A stretch of 64,000 nt of DNA, taken from assembly GCF_012034935.1 (NCBI RefSeq), contig NZ_JAATEN010000003.1, positions 1 to 64,000 on the forward strand. Reading direction: 5' to 3'. The position numbers were made by a program, and so were the translations under genes. The stretch is from Streptomyces zingiberis (GTDB taxonomy: Bacteria; Actinomycetota; Actinomycetes; Streptomycetales; Streptomycetaceae). Below the pieces are notes generated by a model that did not search any database, was not told the DNA's origin, and worked only from the letters and a program-made list of their open reading frames with translations. Positions 25,640 through 34,200 of the stretch are shown in pieces (the first letter of the stretch is position 1; each line of letters opens with the position of its first letter).

Positions 25640-26299
25640 TCACCCTGAGGTCATGAGCCGGTCGAGCCAGTGATCGAGATGCGGGCACACGGCACGCAAG
25701 GCGTCGAGGCCGAGAAGTTCGATCGCGTCCGGCCCGTCCACGACCTTGCGGTAGCCGGGGTACGCCGTCAGCAGCCGTTTCGAGGGCGCCGTGTCAGGAC
25801 CGTCGTTGACGAGTTCGGGTCCCCCAGCGGCACGTACCTGTGACTCCAGTTCGATTCCCAGCTTGGGGGCGTCCAGCAGTTCCGCGAGTTCCCGCGCGGC
25901 GGCCAGTACCCAGGCCTCCGTCTCGTGCAGGACGATGAAGGGCAGAAAGCGGGCGTCATCGACGACTTCTGCGACCGCTTTCTCCACGTGGGAGACGCGC
26001 GCGTACGCGTCTCCGGACGGAACCCCGCGGCGGCCCGGGGTGTCGGAGGGAAGTCCGTAGAAGTCGAGCAAGGTGGTCACCCTGTCCACGGCCGAGTTCC
26101 GCAGGAGCGCCCGGATCTCCGCTTCGATCCTCGACCACTTGCTGACCCCTCCACGGTGATGCGGCTGCCCTGCGGCCTTGCGCGTCTTGAGGGCGACGGG
26201 CGTGAGCCACACACCACGGCCGCTCAGCCAGGGCTGGAGAACCTGCGCGACGACGCGTTCTTCGGTCGAGCCTTCCACCAGTACATGGATCTGCCGCAT
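25640..26299 (-). CDS. DUF4276 family protein, TOPRIM-like, partner of AAA ATPase
   Basis: 219 aa. The opening MRQIHVLVEGSTEERVV places a Glu-Gly turn after the first strand, as in TOPRIM-type nucleases; TLLDFYGLPSD and LHETEAWVLA are the other conserved DUF4276 blocks and supply acidic residues. DUF4276 proteins are typically encoded next to a single AAA ATPase of the OLD/RloA type, exactly as here: its ATG lies 3 nt after the ATPase stop. Comparable ATPase plus TOPRIM pairs (OLD, Gabija, PARIS) act in phage defence. That this pair does so is inference. There is no signal peptide or membrane segment. Confidence 0.8.
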   Translation of the reverse strand: MRQIHVLVEGSTEERVVAQVLQPWLSGRGVWLTPVALKTRKAAGQPHHRGGVSKWSRIEAEIRALLRNSAVDRVTTLLDFYGLPSDTPGRRGVPSGDAYARVSHVEKAVAEVVDDARFLPFIVLHETEAWVLAAARELAELLDAPKLGIELESQVRAAGGPELVNDGPDTAPSKRLLTAYPGYRKVVDGPDAIELLGLDALRAVCPHLDHWLDRLMTSG

Positions 26300-26302
26300 G
26301 GC

Positions 26303-27439
26303 TCAGCTGTGCCTTTCCCGCTCGGGGCGGGGGCGGCCCCCCAGAAGGTTCTTGAGCCAGAGATCGCCGAGCGAGTAGTCGTCGAGCCAGGCCACCAGGG
26401 CTTCCCGGTCGGGCCGCCGGAGCTCGGTCCGGCCGTCGACCCGCTCGACGACCACAAGTTCGCCGAGGTCGAACTCGTCCAGCAGCGTCACGGACTGGGT
26501 GGCCACCAAGATCTGGCTGCGATCGGTGGCCGAGCGCAGCAGCTCCGCGAGCACACTGATCGCGAACGGGTGCAGCCCGAGTTCCGGTTCGTCGAGGGCG
26601 AGGAGTTCAGGTGGCTTCGGCTGGAGGAGGAGGGTGCTCAGACAGATGAAACGCAAGGTGCCGTCGGACAGCGCGTCGGCGGGGAAGACGGTGTCCGAGC
26701 CGAACTGCTTCCAGCGCAGGCGCACCCGCCCGCCGGAGTCCTGGCCGAGCACGAAATCCCGGAAGAACGGCGCGACGGATCGCACGGTCCGCACGATGTG
26801 CCGATACTCCGGCGCGCCTTCGTCCCGGAGCCGGAGCAGAAAGGCCGCCAGGTTTCCTGCGTCCGGGTGCAAGGACTCCGCGTCGGAGACGTAAGCGGCC
26901 TGCTTCACCGGCGCGCCCGGAGTGGTGTCGTGAAAGTGGTGGACACGGCAGCCCTGCAGTATGGCCAGCGTGTGGCGGGCGGCTCCGCCCACGCCTGGCG
27001 GCCCCTCCTCGGCCGCCTCGGCGAGACGTGTTTCCCGGTTGCCGCGGCCGATGATCTCGTTCCGCAACGGTTCCCCGTGACGAGCGGTGTCGTGGAACTC
27101 CACCACCTCCCGCTCGAAGATCAGCTCTCCTTGCGCGGCGGGGACGAGAACCGCCTCGTAGGCGTTGTCCAGCGCGCCATCCCCCGCCTCGACCCGCAGC
27201 CTGATCCGCGCGCGCCCCTTCGCCCCGTCCCGGAGCACGGCCTCGGCACCACCGAGGAGGCCGACGCGCATCCGCAGGTCCCCGTCCGCGATGCGGCCGA
27301 GCAACTCGACAGCCTCGATGACGTTGCTCTTACCCGCGCCGTTGGGGCCGACGAGGGCGGTGAGCGGCCCGAGAGGAAGCTCGGCCTCCTCGATCGACTT
27401 GTAGCCGCCGACGGTGATGCGCTTGACCCTGCGTGACAT
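26303..27439 (-). CDS. AAA family ATPase (AAA_21/OLD-like), partner of DUF4276 protein
   Basis: 378 aa SMC/ABC-type ATPase. N-terminal KRITVGGYKSIEEAEL with Walker A GPNGAGKS (31-38), a ~200-residue helical insert, signature-like ALSDGT (256-261), Walker B LLALDEPELGLHP (Asp283, Glu284), and the switch ATQS (313-316). This architecture (short coiled-coil insert, single chain) is that of AAA_21 proteins found in defence islands. ATG 27439 is 7 nt after TAGATT, so leaderless; the alternative TTG at 27448 overlaps the -10. It forms a two-gene operon with the DUF4276 gene. A GNAT terminator (27494-27530) lies immediately upstream of its promoter. Confidence 0.9.
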   Translation of the reverse strand: MSRRVKRITVGGYKSIEEAELPLGPLTALVGPNGAGKSNVIEAVELLGRIADGDLRMRVGLLGGAEAVLRDGAKGRARIRLRVEAGDGALDNAYEAVLVPAAQGELIFEREVVEFHDTARHGEPLRNEIIGRGNRETRLAEAAEEGPPGVGGAARHTLAILQGCRVHHFHDTTPGAPVKQAAYVSDAESLHPDAGNLAAFLLRLRDEGAPEYRHIVRTVRSVAPFFRDFVLGQDSGGRVRLRWKQFGSDTVFPADALSDGTLRFICLSTLLLQPKPPELLALDEPELGLHPFAISVLAELLRSATDRSQILVATQSVTLLDEFDLGELVVVERVDGRTELRRPDREALVAWLDDYSLGDLWLKNLLGGRPRPERERHS

Positions 27440-27446
27440 GCGCCCC

Positions 27447-27452
27447 AATCTA
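27447..27452 (-). promoter_or_regulatory. -10 box of the ATPase/DUF4276 operon
   Basis: TAGATT on the minus strand, 7 nt before ATG 27439; leaderless. Confidence 0.5.
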
Positions 27453-27493
27453 CCGACGCAACGGCGTCCTTCCGGGCACGGGCGACGGCGACG

Positions 27494-27530
27494 CGGCCGG
27501 TGGCCCCGGTGGGTCCCGGGCCACCGGCCG
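27494..27530 (-). terminator. Hairpin terminator of the GNAT gene
   Basis: Perfect 13-bp stem (27494-27506 with 27518-27530) with an 11-nt loop, 58 bp beyond the GNAT stop and just before the ATPase promoter. Confidence 0.7.
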
Positions 27531-27588
27531 GTGATCGTGCCGCCGCCGGCGGACGGTCATGCGCGGCGGCGCGGCCGCACCCCCGCCG

Positions 27589-28530
27589 TCAGTTCCACGT
27601 CATGTTGATCTCGTGCTCGAAGGTGACGTACCCGGCGCGCCGGAAGGCGTGCGCCATCGGGGTGTTGCCCAGGTCGGTGGCGGCGCGGATCCGGGGCACC
27701 GAGCGGGCGGCGAGGAGGCGGGTGCCCTCGGCGAGGACGGCGTCGATGTAGCCGTTGCCGCGGTGCGCGGGCAGGACGCCGATGTAGGCGATGACCGGGT
27801 TGTAGCCGTTGTGCGCCGGGAGCACGAACCCGACCGGCTCCCCCGACGGCAGCGTCGCGACGCGCCACCGGTCGCGTGGGCTCGGGTAGCGGAGGAGTTC
27901 CTCCTCGTACTGCTTGGCCGCCGCTTCCCGGGGGGACATGCGCGTCAGCTCGTCACGGCTGTGCGCGTCCAGCGTCCCGTCCAGGACCGCGGTCATCAGG
28001 GCGACGAGTTCCCCGTCCTCGCGGACCGGCCGGAAGACGAGCCGGCCGTCCGGTTCCGGGACGGGGGTGCCCGGCCGCCACTCCAGCCGGAGCCGTTCGA
28101 CGAACAGCCGCGCGCCCGTGCGCTCCAGGACCGCCATGCGGTCCCGGACGGCCCGGGGCGGGCCCTCCTGCCCGCCGGGGGTGGCGAAGCGGGTGGTGTG
28201 CTCCGGCGGGCGGGAGCCCCGCGGGAGGGTCGCCGCCATCGCCGCGCGCACCAGGCGCTCGCCGGCGTCCAGGCGTTCGGGGACCGGCAGGGCTCCGTCC
28301 AGATCGAGGATGTCCAGCAGGAACGGGAGCTCGTCGCCGGGACGGCTCCACCAGGCGAGCCGGGCGAGCGGCCGGCCGTCCCGCAGGGCGACCCACATCC
28401 ACTCCGGCCGCCGGCGGCCGTGGCCGAGGTCGTCCGCCAGCTCCTCGTTGAGGACGTAGGGGAATCGGTTGAACAGGCTGAGTTCTTCGCGCCCGGTGAT
28501 CGGACGCAGGATCATATCGGTGGTGTTCAC
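27589..28530 (-). CDS. GNAT-family acetyltransferase (two-domain size)
   Basis: 313 aa, about twice a single GNAT domain. The C-terminal half has a clear acetyl-CoA motif (VIAYIGVLPAHRGNGYIDAVLAEG, about 247-270) and ends with AHAFRRAGYVTFEHEINM. The N-terminal half may be a degenerate second GNAT domain. The substrate is unknown. GTG 28530 is used (GGAG about 12 nt upstream); an ATG five codons in is the alternative. Upstream is a 17-codon ORF with a much better ribosome binding site, possibly a leader peptide. Confidence 0.87.
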   Translation of the reverse strand: MNTTDMILRPITGREELSLFNRFPYVLNEELADDLGHGRRRPEWMWVALRDGRPLARLAWWSRPGDELPFLLDILDLDGALPVPERLDAGERLVRAAMAATLPRGSRPPEHTTRFATPGGQEGPPRAVRDRMAVLERTGARLFVERLRLEWRPGTPVPEPDGRLVFRPVREDGELVALMTAVLDGTLDAHSRDELTRMSPREAAAKQYEEELLRYPSPRDRWRVATLPSGEPVGFVLPAHNGYNPVIAYIGVLPAHRGNGYIDAVLAEGTRLLAARSVPRIRAATDLGNTPMAHAFRRAGYVTFEHEINMTWN

Positions 28531-28574
28531 GGTTGAGGCACGCTCCGGTGAAGGCGCCCGCCCGCTCCGGGGGT

Positions 28575-28628
28575 TCAGCTGTCCTGGGCACCCCGGGAAG
28601 AGACAAGCGCGGTGGTCGTACGGGACAT
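28575..28628 (-). CDS. Putative 17-aa leader ORF upstream of the GNAT gene
   Basis: ATG 28628 follows AGGAGGGG by 7 nt, the strongest Shine-Dalgarno in this region. The ORF encodes MSRTTTALVSSRGAQDS and ends 44 nt before the GNAT start. A good promoter (28696-28725) lies 61 nt upstream of the first codon. Such an arrangement suggests a translated leader that controls the downstream gene; no obvious antiterminator pair was worked out. It may also simply be a small protein. Confidence 0.5.
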   Translation of the reverse strand: MSRTTTALVSSRGAQDS

Positions 28629-28695
28629 CGGCTCACCCCTCCTCTCGCTGTCGTGGCCCCCGGCCCACTGCCGGGGTCCGCCGTTCGTCACCGGA

Positions 28696-28725
28696 TTCCT
28701 ACCGGCGAGGGTCCCCCGTCCGCAA
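28696..28725 (-). promoter_or_regulatory. Promoter of leader ORF and GNAT gene
   Basis: -35 TTGCGG (28720-28725), 18-bp spacer, -10 TAGGAA (28696-28701) on the minus strand. Confidence 0.55.
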
Positions 28726-29033
28726 CGTTTTTTCCGCGTCCCGCGCCGGGCGGCGGCCGGGCGGGGCCGTTCCGCACCGCCCATCGGCCGGTGCCGCCGG
28801 CCCGTGCCTCCGTCCGGCTCGTACCTCCGTCCGGCCGGCCCGTGCCGCCGTCAGGTGCCTACCGGCTCCACGGTGATCCCGCCCTGGCGGCCGGACGCCA
28901 CGCGTCCGCCCTGCCCCTGCCCTGCTCCTGCCGAGGGCCGGCAGACCGTACCCGGCCCGGCACCGTCGGCAGCGGCAGGGGCAGCGGCCAAGAGGCAGAG
29001 GCAGCAGGCGGGGACGCTGCCGGAGGCGCGACG
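28726..29033. other. Gap upstream of the leader promoter
   Basis: Contains short direct repeats of CCGTCCGGC around 28800-28845 and an 11-bp inverted repeat (CTGCCCCTGCC at 28911-28921 with 28974-28984) that may fold behind the VOC gene. No gene supported. Confidence 0.4.
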
Positions 29034-29414
29034 TCAGAGCGGGTTGAGACGTGCCCTGAGCAGGCAGAACTCGTTGCCCTCGGGGTCGGCGAGGACGTGC
29101 CAGGACTCGTCACCGGTCTGGCCGACGTCGGCGGGGCGGGCCCCGAGCTTCAGGAGGCGCTCCAGCTCGGCGTCCTGGTCGCGGTCGGTCGCGTTGACGT
29201 CGATGTGGAGCCGCGGCTTCGCCCGTTCCGGCTCGTCCCTGGGGCTGAGGATGATCGTCGGCTGGGGGCCGCCGAACCCTTCGCGCGGCCCGATCTCCAG
29301 GCTGCCGTCCCCTACGCGGTCCAGCACCACGAAGTCCAGGACCTCACACCAGAAGCGCGCCAGGGCCTCGGGGTCCCGGCATTCGAGCACGAGTTCACTG
29401 ATGCGGCATGCCAT
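29034..29414 (-). CDS. VOC/glyoxalase-superfamily protein
   Basis: 126 aa, one VOC domain made of two beta-alpha-beta-beta-beta modules: ISELVLECRDPEALARFWCEVL at the start and LHIDVNATDRDQDAE plus WHVLADPEGNEFCLL in the second half, the latter being the typical end of the Glyoxalase_6 group. Likely a small dimeric metal-binding enzyme or a binding protein; the substrate cannot be inferred. ATG 29414 was chosen because AGCAGG lies 9 nt upstream and the domain begins there. No operon partner. Confidence 0.88.
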   Translation of the reverse strand: MACRISELVLECRDPEALARFWCEVLDFVVLDRVGDGSLEIGPREGFGGPQPTIILSPRDEPERAKPRLHIDVNATDRDQDAELERLLKLGARPADVGQTGDESWHVLADPEGNEFCLLRARLNPL

Positions 29415-29587
29415 GGAACGGAACCTGCTTTCCACTCGGGAACGTCGGGGACGACCGCGCGGAACCCCGGAGGACCCCGCGCGAAAACGTCCGCGACCGT
29501 ACCGCGCGAGGCGAGCGGGGGCGAAGGGTTTTCCGGCCCTCCCCGCCCGGTTCGGCGCGCCGGCGGTTGCCCCGGGCACGAACCGCC

Positions 29588-30613
29588 TCACCCCCGGGGT
29601 GCCGTACTCGAACGTACCGTCAGGCGCGGCGGGAGCAGGGTGACGTCCGGCGCCGCGAGTCCCGGCGCCGGGCCGGTCTCCGCGCCGAGTTTTCCGATCA
29701 GCAACTCCACCGCCCGCGCGCCCAGTTCCGCGGCCGGGACGGAGACCGAGGTCAGCGGGGTCGCCGCCCGCTCGGCGAGGTCGTCGGGGCAGAGTGCCAC
29801 CACCGACAGGTCCTCCGGCACCCGCACGCCCTCCGCCCGGAGCGCGTCGGCCAGCGGGCCGAGCAGCGCCTCATTGTGGACCACCAGCCCGGTCGGCGCG
29901 GGGTCCGCCCCGAGCAGCCGCCGGACCAGGGCGGGGGCGGCGCCCGGGTCGGACGCGCAGGGGTGGACCGACGCGGTGAGCCCGTTACGCCCGGCGGCGG
30001 CGGTGACCCCGTCCGCGACGCGCCGCGCGTAACCGGTCCCCCGCGCGTAGACCTCCGGCGGCGAGCCGAGCAGCGCCACCCGGCGGTGACCGAGCAGCGC
30101 CAGATGCTCGACGCACGCCTCGCCGGCCGCCCGGAAGTCGAGGTCGACGCAGGTCAGCCCGGCCGGGTCGGCGGGGAGGCCGATCAGTACCGACGGGCGG
30201 CGCAGCGCCCGCAGCAGCGGCAGCCGGCGGTCGTCGAGCTGGACGTCCATGACCACGAAGCCGTCGGCCCGCGCGCTGTCCGCGACCCGGCGCAGACCGT
30301 CCTCGCCCTCCTCCCCCGTGAGCAGCAGGACGTCGTGGCCGTGGCGGCGGGCCGTGGTGACCACCGACATGGCGAACCGTGTGACCACCGGCAGGTCCAC
30401 CCCCCTCCGCAACGGCATGACGAGGGCCAGCACATGGGAGCGGGCACCGGCCAGGGCGCGCGCCCCGGCGTGCGGGTGGTAGCCCAGCTCCCGGATGCTG
30501 GCCTCGATCCGGCGCCGGGTGGCCTCCGATATCGGCCGCTTGCCGTTCAGGGCGTAGCTGACCGTGCTGGGGGAGACCCCGGCATGGCGCGCCACATCAG
30601 TGATCTTGACCAC
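29588..30613 (-). CDS. LacI-family transcriptional regulator of the sugar operon
   Basis: 341 aa from GTG 30613. N-terminal helix-turn-helix VKITDVARHAGVSPSTVSYAL with the minor-groove hinge helix (about 48-58), then a periplasmic-binding-protein-like sugar domain. GTG 30613 is preferred because a GGGGAGG Shine-Dalgarno lies 9 nt upstream; the ATG at 30622 would directly abut it. It is the last gene after the ABC transporter and alpha-xylosidase genes on the same strand, and two TCGAAGCG-type palindromes in the operon promoter are its likely operators. Expected to release DNA when the imported sugar binds. Confidence 0.92.
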   Translation of the reverse strand: MVKITDVARHAGVSPSTVSYALNGKRPISEATRRRIEASIRELGYHPHAGARALAGARSHVLALVMPLRRGVDLPVVTRFAMSVVTTARRHGHDVLLLTGEEGEDGLRRVADSARADGFVVMDVQLDDRRLPLLRALRRPSVLIGLPADPAGLTCVDLDFRAAGEACVEHLALLGHRRVALLGSPPEVYARGTGYARRVADGVTAAAGRNGLTASVHPCASDPGAAPALVRRLLGADPAPTGLVVHNEALLGPLADALRAEGVRVPEDLSVVALCPDDLAERAATPLTSVSVPAAELGARAVELLIGKLGAETGPAPGLAAPDVTLLPPRLTVRSSTAPRG

Positions 30614-30632
30614 GGGGGACATCCTCCCCGAA

Positions 30633-30677
30633 GACCCTGGAGACCCCGCAGACCCCGCAGACCCCGCAGACCCCGCA
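30633..30677. repeat. 9-bp tandem repeat (GACCCCGCA)
   Basis: Four exact copies at 30642-30677 and one degenerate copy before, in the 213-bp gap between the alpha-xylosidase stop and the LacI start. The rest of the gap is a looser array of GAAGCTCCCGGAG-like words. Confidence 0.8.
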
Positions 30678-30826
30678 GCCCCCGAAGCTCCCGGAGATCC
30701 CGGAAGCTCCGGAGCCCCCTAAGCTCCCTGAGATCCCGCGGATCCCTGAGCCCGTGGCGCTCCCGGAGATCCCGGGCCGGGCGGAACCCGCCCGGTTCCC
30801 GGAGTCCCCGGAACGCCCGCCGGCCG

Positions 30827-33220
30827 TCACGGCGCACCGTCCCCGTCCCCCCGGGAGGGGATCCCCGGCCACCCGGGACCGCCGGATCCGCCGGATCCGC
30901 CGGATCCGCCGGAGCCCTCGGGGTCCCGGGAGCCGCCGGGTCCCGCCGGACCGGAGGAGGACCCGCCGGAGCCCGCGCCACCGCGCATGTCCGCGATCCC
31001 CTCCGGCAGCCCGCTCCCCTGCTCGGCCAGGTGCCACGGCCGTCCCTCCGCGCCGTGCGCGGTGACCCGCACCTCGCCGCCCTCCCGCCGCACGGTGTAC
31101 TCGGCGCCCGGCGGCACCCGCACCGTCACCTCGGCGCCGTCCGCGAGCTCGTAGGGGAGCAGGGTGACGCCGTCCGCCCAGTCGTAGTCCGGCCGGCCGT
31201 CCACCGCGCCGAACGGGAGGACGGCGCCGGGGCGCACCAGCACCGGCGCGCTGAGGAAGCCGTGGGTCTCGCGCACCCACCGGGGCCCGGTGACCGGCTC
31301 GCCGGTCAGGAGCCGGGTCCACGTCCCCTCCGGCACGTAGTAGGAGACCTCGCCCTCGTCCGAGAAGACCGGCGCGACCAGCAGATCCGGGCCGAGCATG
31401 TACTGGCGTTCCAGGTGCGCGCAGGCCGGGTCGTCCGGGAACTCCAGTGCCATGGCCCGCATCATCGGCACGCCCTCGGTGTGGGCCTGCCGGGCCACCT
31501 CGCCCAGATAGGGCATCAGCCGCAGCTTGAGCCGGGTGAAGAACCGCAGCACGTCCACGGCCTCCTCGTCGAACCGCCACGGCACGCGGTAGGAGGACGA
31601 GCCGTGCAGCCGGCTGTGCGAGGACAGCAGCCCGAAGGCGATCCACCGCTTGAACAGCGCGGGGTCCGGGGTGCCCTCGAAGCCGCCGATGTCGTGCGAC
31701 CAGTAGCCGAACCCGGAGAGTCCCAGCGACAGCCCGCCGCGCAGCGATTCGGCCATCGAGGCGTAGGTGGACTCGCAGTCGCCGCCCCAGTGCACGGGGA
31801 AGCGCTGGCCGCCGACGGTGGCCGAGCGGGCGAAGAGGACGGCGTCACCCTCGCCGCGTTCACGGCGCAGGAGTTCGAAGACGGTCTCGTTGTAGAGCTG
31901 GGTGTAGTAGTTGTGCATCCGCTCGGGGTCGGAGCCGTCGGCGTACACCACGTCGGTGGGGACCCGCTCGCCGAAGTCGGTCTTGAAGCAGTCCACACCC
32001 ATGTCGAGCAGCCGCTTCAGCTTGCCGGCGTACCAGGCGCGGGCCTCGGGATCGGTGAAGTCCACCAGGGCCATGCCGGGCTGCCACAGGTCCCACTGCC
32101 ACACGCTGCCGTCCGCCCGCCGCAGCAGATAGCCGCGGTCGCGGCCCTCCGCGAAGAGCGGGGAGCGCTGGGCGATGTACGGGTTGATCCACACGGAGAT
32201 GCGCAGACCACGCTCCTTCAGCCGCCGCAGCATGCCCTCCGGGTCGGGGAAGACCCGGCTGTCCCACGCGAAGTCGCACCAGTGGTGCTCCCGCATCCAG
32301 AAGCAGTCGAAGTGGAAGACGGAGAGCGGCAGTTCGCGCTCGGCCATGCCCTCGATGAAGGAGGTGACGGTCTCCTCGTCGTAGTCGGTGGTGAACGAGG
32401 TGGACAGCCAGAGCCCGAAGGACCAGTCGGGCGGCAGGGCGGGACGCCCGGTGAGGGCGGTGTACTTGCGGAGGATCTCCTTCGGGGTGGGCCCGTAGAT
32501 CACGTAGTAGCCCAGCTCCTGGCCCTCGACGCTGAACTGCACCCGGGAGACGGCCTCGGAACCGACCTCGAAGGAGACCTTGCCCGGGTGGTCGACGAAG
32601 ACCCCGTAGCCGGCGTCGGTGAGGTAGAACGGCACGTTCTTGTAGGCCTGTTCGCTGGAGGTGCCGCCGTCGGCGTTCCAGACCTCCACGGCCTGGCCGT
32701 TCTTCACCAGCGGCCCGAAGCGCTCGCCGAGCCCGTAGACGCTGGTGCCGACCCGCAGGTCGAGCTGTTCGCGCAGGTAGTGGCCGCCGTCGGCGGTCTC
32801 CATGATGCCCATGCCCTTGACGCCACTGGCGGTGAGCGTCCGCCCGCCCGCCTGGAAGGCGAGTTCCCAGGGGCCCTTGCGGCCGGTCGTCAGCGACAGA
32901 CGGCCGGAGGTGAGGACCGCCTCCTCGCCGTCATAGGCCACCTCGGGCGTGAAGTCCCCCTCGGTGGTGAGCGGGAAGTGCGGCCCCCGGCCGGCGTCAC
33001 CGGCGAAGTGGGTGAGGCGGACGCCGATCACGTCCGGCATCGGCGCGGTGCAGGTCAGGGTGAGGACGGGGCCCTTGAGGAGGTCGCCGCGGTGGAGCAC
33101 GGGCCGGGTGGGCGCGTGGATCTCCAGGGTGCCCGGCCCCGTGGTGACGTCGAGGACTTCGGCCGGGTAGGACGGGGTCACTCCTTCGCGCATCAGCCAG
33201 TAGCCGTCGGTGAACTTCAT
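30827..33220 (-). CDS. GH31 alpha-xylosidase (YicI-like)
   Basis: 797 aa. Family 31 retaining glycosidase: nucleophile Asp415 in KTDFGERVPTD and acid/base Asp481 in GGDCEST, at almost the same positions as in E. coli YicI. FHFDCFWMREHHWCDFAWD is the segment typical of xylosidase-type GH31 enzymes. N-terminal beta-sandwich to about 250, barrel about 260-590, C-terminal beta domains; the last ~60 residues are a Gly/Ser/Pro tail with GGS repeats. No signal peptide, so it should act on imported alpha-xylosides such as isoprimeverose or xyloglucan fragments. AAAGGG lies 7 nt before the ATG. 86 bp after the second permease gene. Confidence 0.93.
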   Translation of the reverse strand: MKFTDGYWLMREGVTPSYPAEVLDVTTGPGTLEIHAPTRPVLHRGDLLKGPVLTLTCTAPMPDVIGVRLTHFAGDAGRGPHFPLTTEGDFTPEVAYDGEEAVLTSGRLSLTTGRKGPWELAFQAGGRTLTASGVKGMGIMETADGGHYLREQLDLRVGTSVYGLGERFGPLVKNGQAVEVWNADGGTSSEQAYKNVPFYLTDAGYGVFVDHPGKVSFEVGSEAVSRVQFSVEGQELGYYVIYGPTPKEILRKYTALTGRPALPPDWSFGLWLSTSFTTDYDEETVTSFIEGMAERELPLSVFHFDCFWMREHHWCDFAWDSRVFPDPEGMLRRLKERGLRISVWINPYIAQRSPLFAEGRDRGYLLRRADGSVWQWDLWQPGMALVDFTDPEARAWYAGKLKRLLDMGVDCFKTDFGERVPTDVVYADGSDPERMHNYYTQLYNETVFELLRRERGEGDAVLFARSATVGGQRFPVHWGGDCESTYASMAESLRGGLSLGLSGFGYWSHDIGGFEGTPDPALFKRWIAFGLLSSHSRLHGSSSYRVPWRFDEEAVDVLRFFTRLKLRLMPYLGEVARQAHTEGVPMMRAMALEFPDDPACAHLERQYMLGPDLLVAPVFSDEGEVSYYVPEGTWTRLLTGEPVTGPRWVRETHGFLSAPVLVRPGAVLPFGAVDGRPDYDWADGVTLLPYELADGAEVTVRVPPGAEYTVRREGGEVRVTAHGAEGRPWHLAEQGSGLPEGIADMRGGAGSGGSSSGPAGPGGSRDPEGSGGSGGSGGSGGPGWPGIPSRGDGDGAP

Positions 33221-33306
33221 CGCTCAGCCCTTTCGCTTCACGGGTGGCCGGCCGGGGCCGGGGTACCTGGCCGGTTGACGGGTCGGGTGGCGGGTCACGT
33301 GCACGG

Positions 33307-34200
33307 TCATTTGACGGCGCCCACGGCGATGCCGCGGGTCAGGGTCCGCTGGAAGATCAGGAAGAAGACGATCGCCGGGAGGACGCCCAGCAGCGCCGCG
33401 GCGTTGGTCATGGTGGCGTCCATCAGCCGCTGCCCCTGGAGCACGCCGAGCGCCACCGAGACCGTCTGGTTGTCGTTGGAGACCAGCATGACCAGCGGCA
33501 GCAGGAACTCGTTCCAGGTCCAGATGAAGAAGAAGACCAGCAGCACACCGATGGTGGGGCGGCTGACGGGGACGACGATCCGCCACAGCACCTGCCATTT
33601 TCCGGCCCCGTCGATCCGCGCCGCCTCGATGACCTCCCGCGGGAAGTGGCCCAGCACGGAGGCGAGCAGATACGTGCCGAAGGCGGCCTGGATCACCGTG
33701 AAGACGATGATCACGCTCAGCCGGGTGTCGTAGAGCCCCGCCTGCTTGGAGAGGTAGTACACCGGGTAGACCAGCGCCTCCTGCGGCACCATGTTGGCCA
33801 GCACGAAAAAGGCCAGCACATAGGGGCGGCCCTTGATCCGCCCGATGCCGATCGCATACGCGTTCAGCACGGACAGCACGACCGCGCCGGCCGCCACCGA
33901 GCCGCTGATCAGCACCGAGTTGAAGAGTTTCTGCCCGAAGTCGACGCGCTGCCAGAAGTCCCGCAGCCCGTCGAGGTAGATCCCCTCGGGCAGCGAGAGC
34001 GGCCCGCCCGCGCTGTACTCGGCGGGGGACTTGACGGCGTTGAGCGCCACGACGGCGAACGGCAGCACCATGAACACGGCGCCGACGCAGAGCGCCACCA
34101 GTACCGGGTACCGCCGGGCGGCGCCGGCCAGGCCCGGGGGCCGGGACGCGGGCCGGCGGGACGCGGGGGCGCGCGTGGCGGCGGGGGCTGTGACGGTCAT
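33307..34200 (-). CDS. Carbohydrate ABC transporter permease (MalG type)
   Basis: 297 aa with six membrane helices and the binding-protein-dependent transport motif EAARIDGAGKWQVLWRIVVP, the loop that docks on the ATPase. Belongs to the CUT1 family. ATG 34200 overlaps the stop of the first permease by 4 nt. No ATPase gene is present in the operon, as is normal for Streptomyces CUT1 systems that share the MsiK ATPase; that sharing is inference here. Confidence 0.94.
   Translation of the reverse strand: MTVTAPAATRAPASRRPASRPPGLAGAARRYPVLVALCVGAVFMVLPFAVVALNAVKSPAEYSAGGPLSLPEGIYLDGLRDFWQRVDFGQKLFNSVLISGSVAAGAVVLSVLNAYAIGIGRIKGRPYVLAFFVLANMVPQEALVYPVYYLSKQAGLYDTRLSVIIVFTVIQAAFGTYLLASVLGHFPREVIEAARIDGAGKWQVLWRIVVPVSRPTIGVLLVFFFIWTWNEFLLPLVMLVSNDNQTVSVALGVLQGQRLMDATMTNAAALLGVLPAIVFFLIFQRTLTRGIAVGAVK

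Noticed and set aside
24811..25673. ATG with a purine-rich sequence before it, upstream of thioredoxin
   Set aside because: The frame is Arg/Pro/Gly-rich and overlaps the thioredoxin gene out of frame; thioredoxin has WCGPC and normal codon use.
29408..33733. A 1441-codon plus-strand open frame opposite LacI and the alpha-xylosidase
   Set aside because: It is the shadow of two recognisable minus-strand genes, with no ribosome site or domain.
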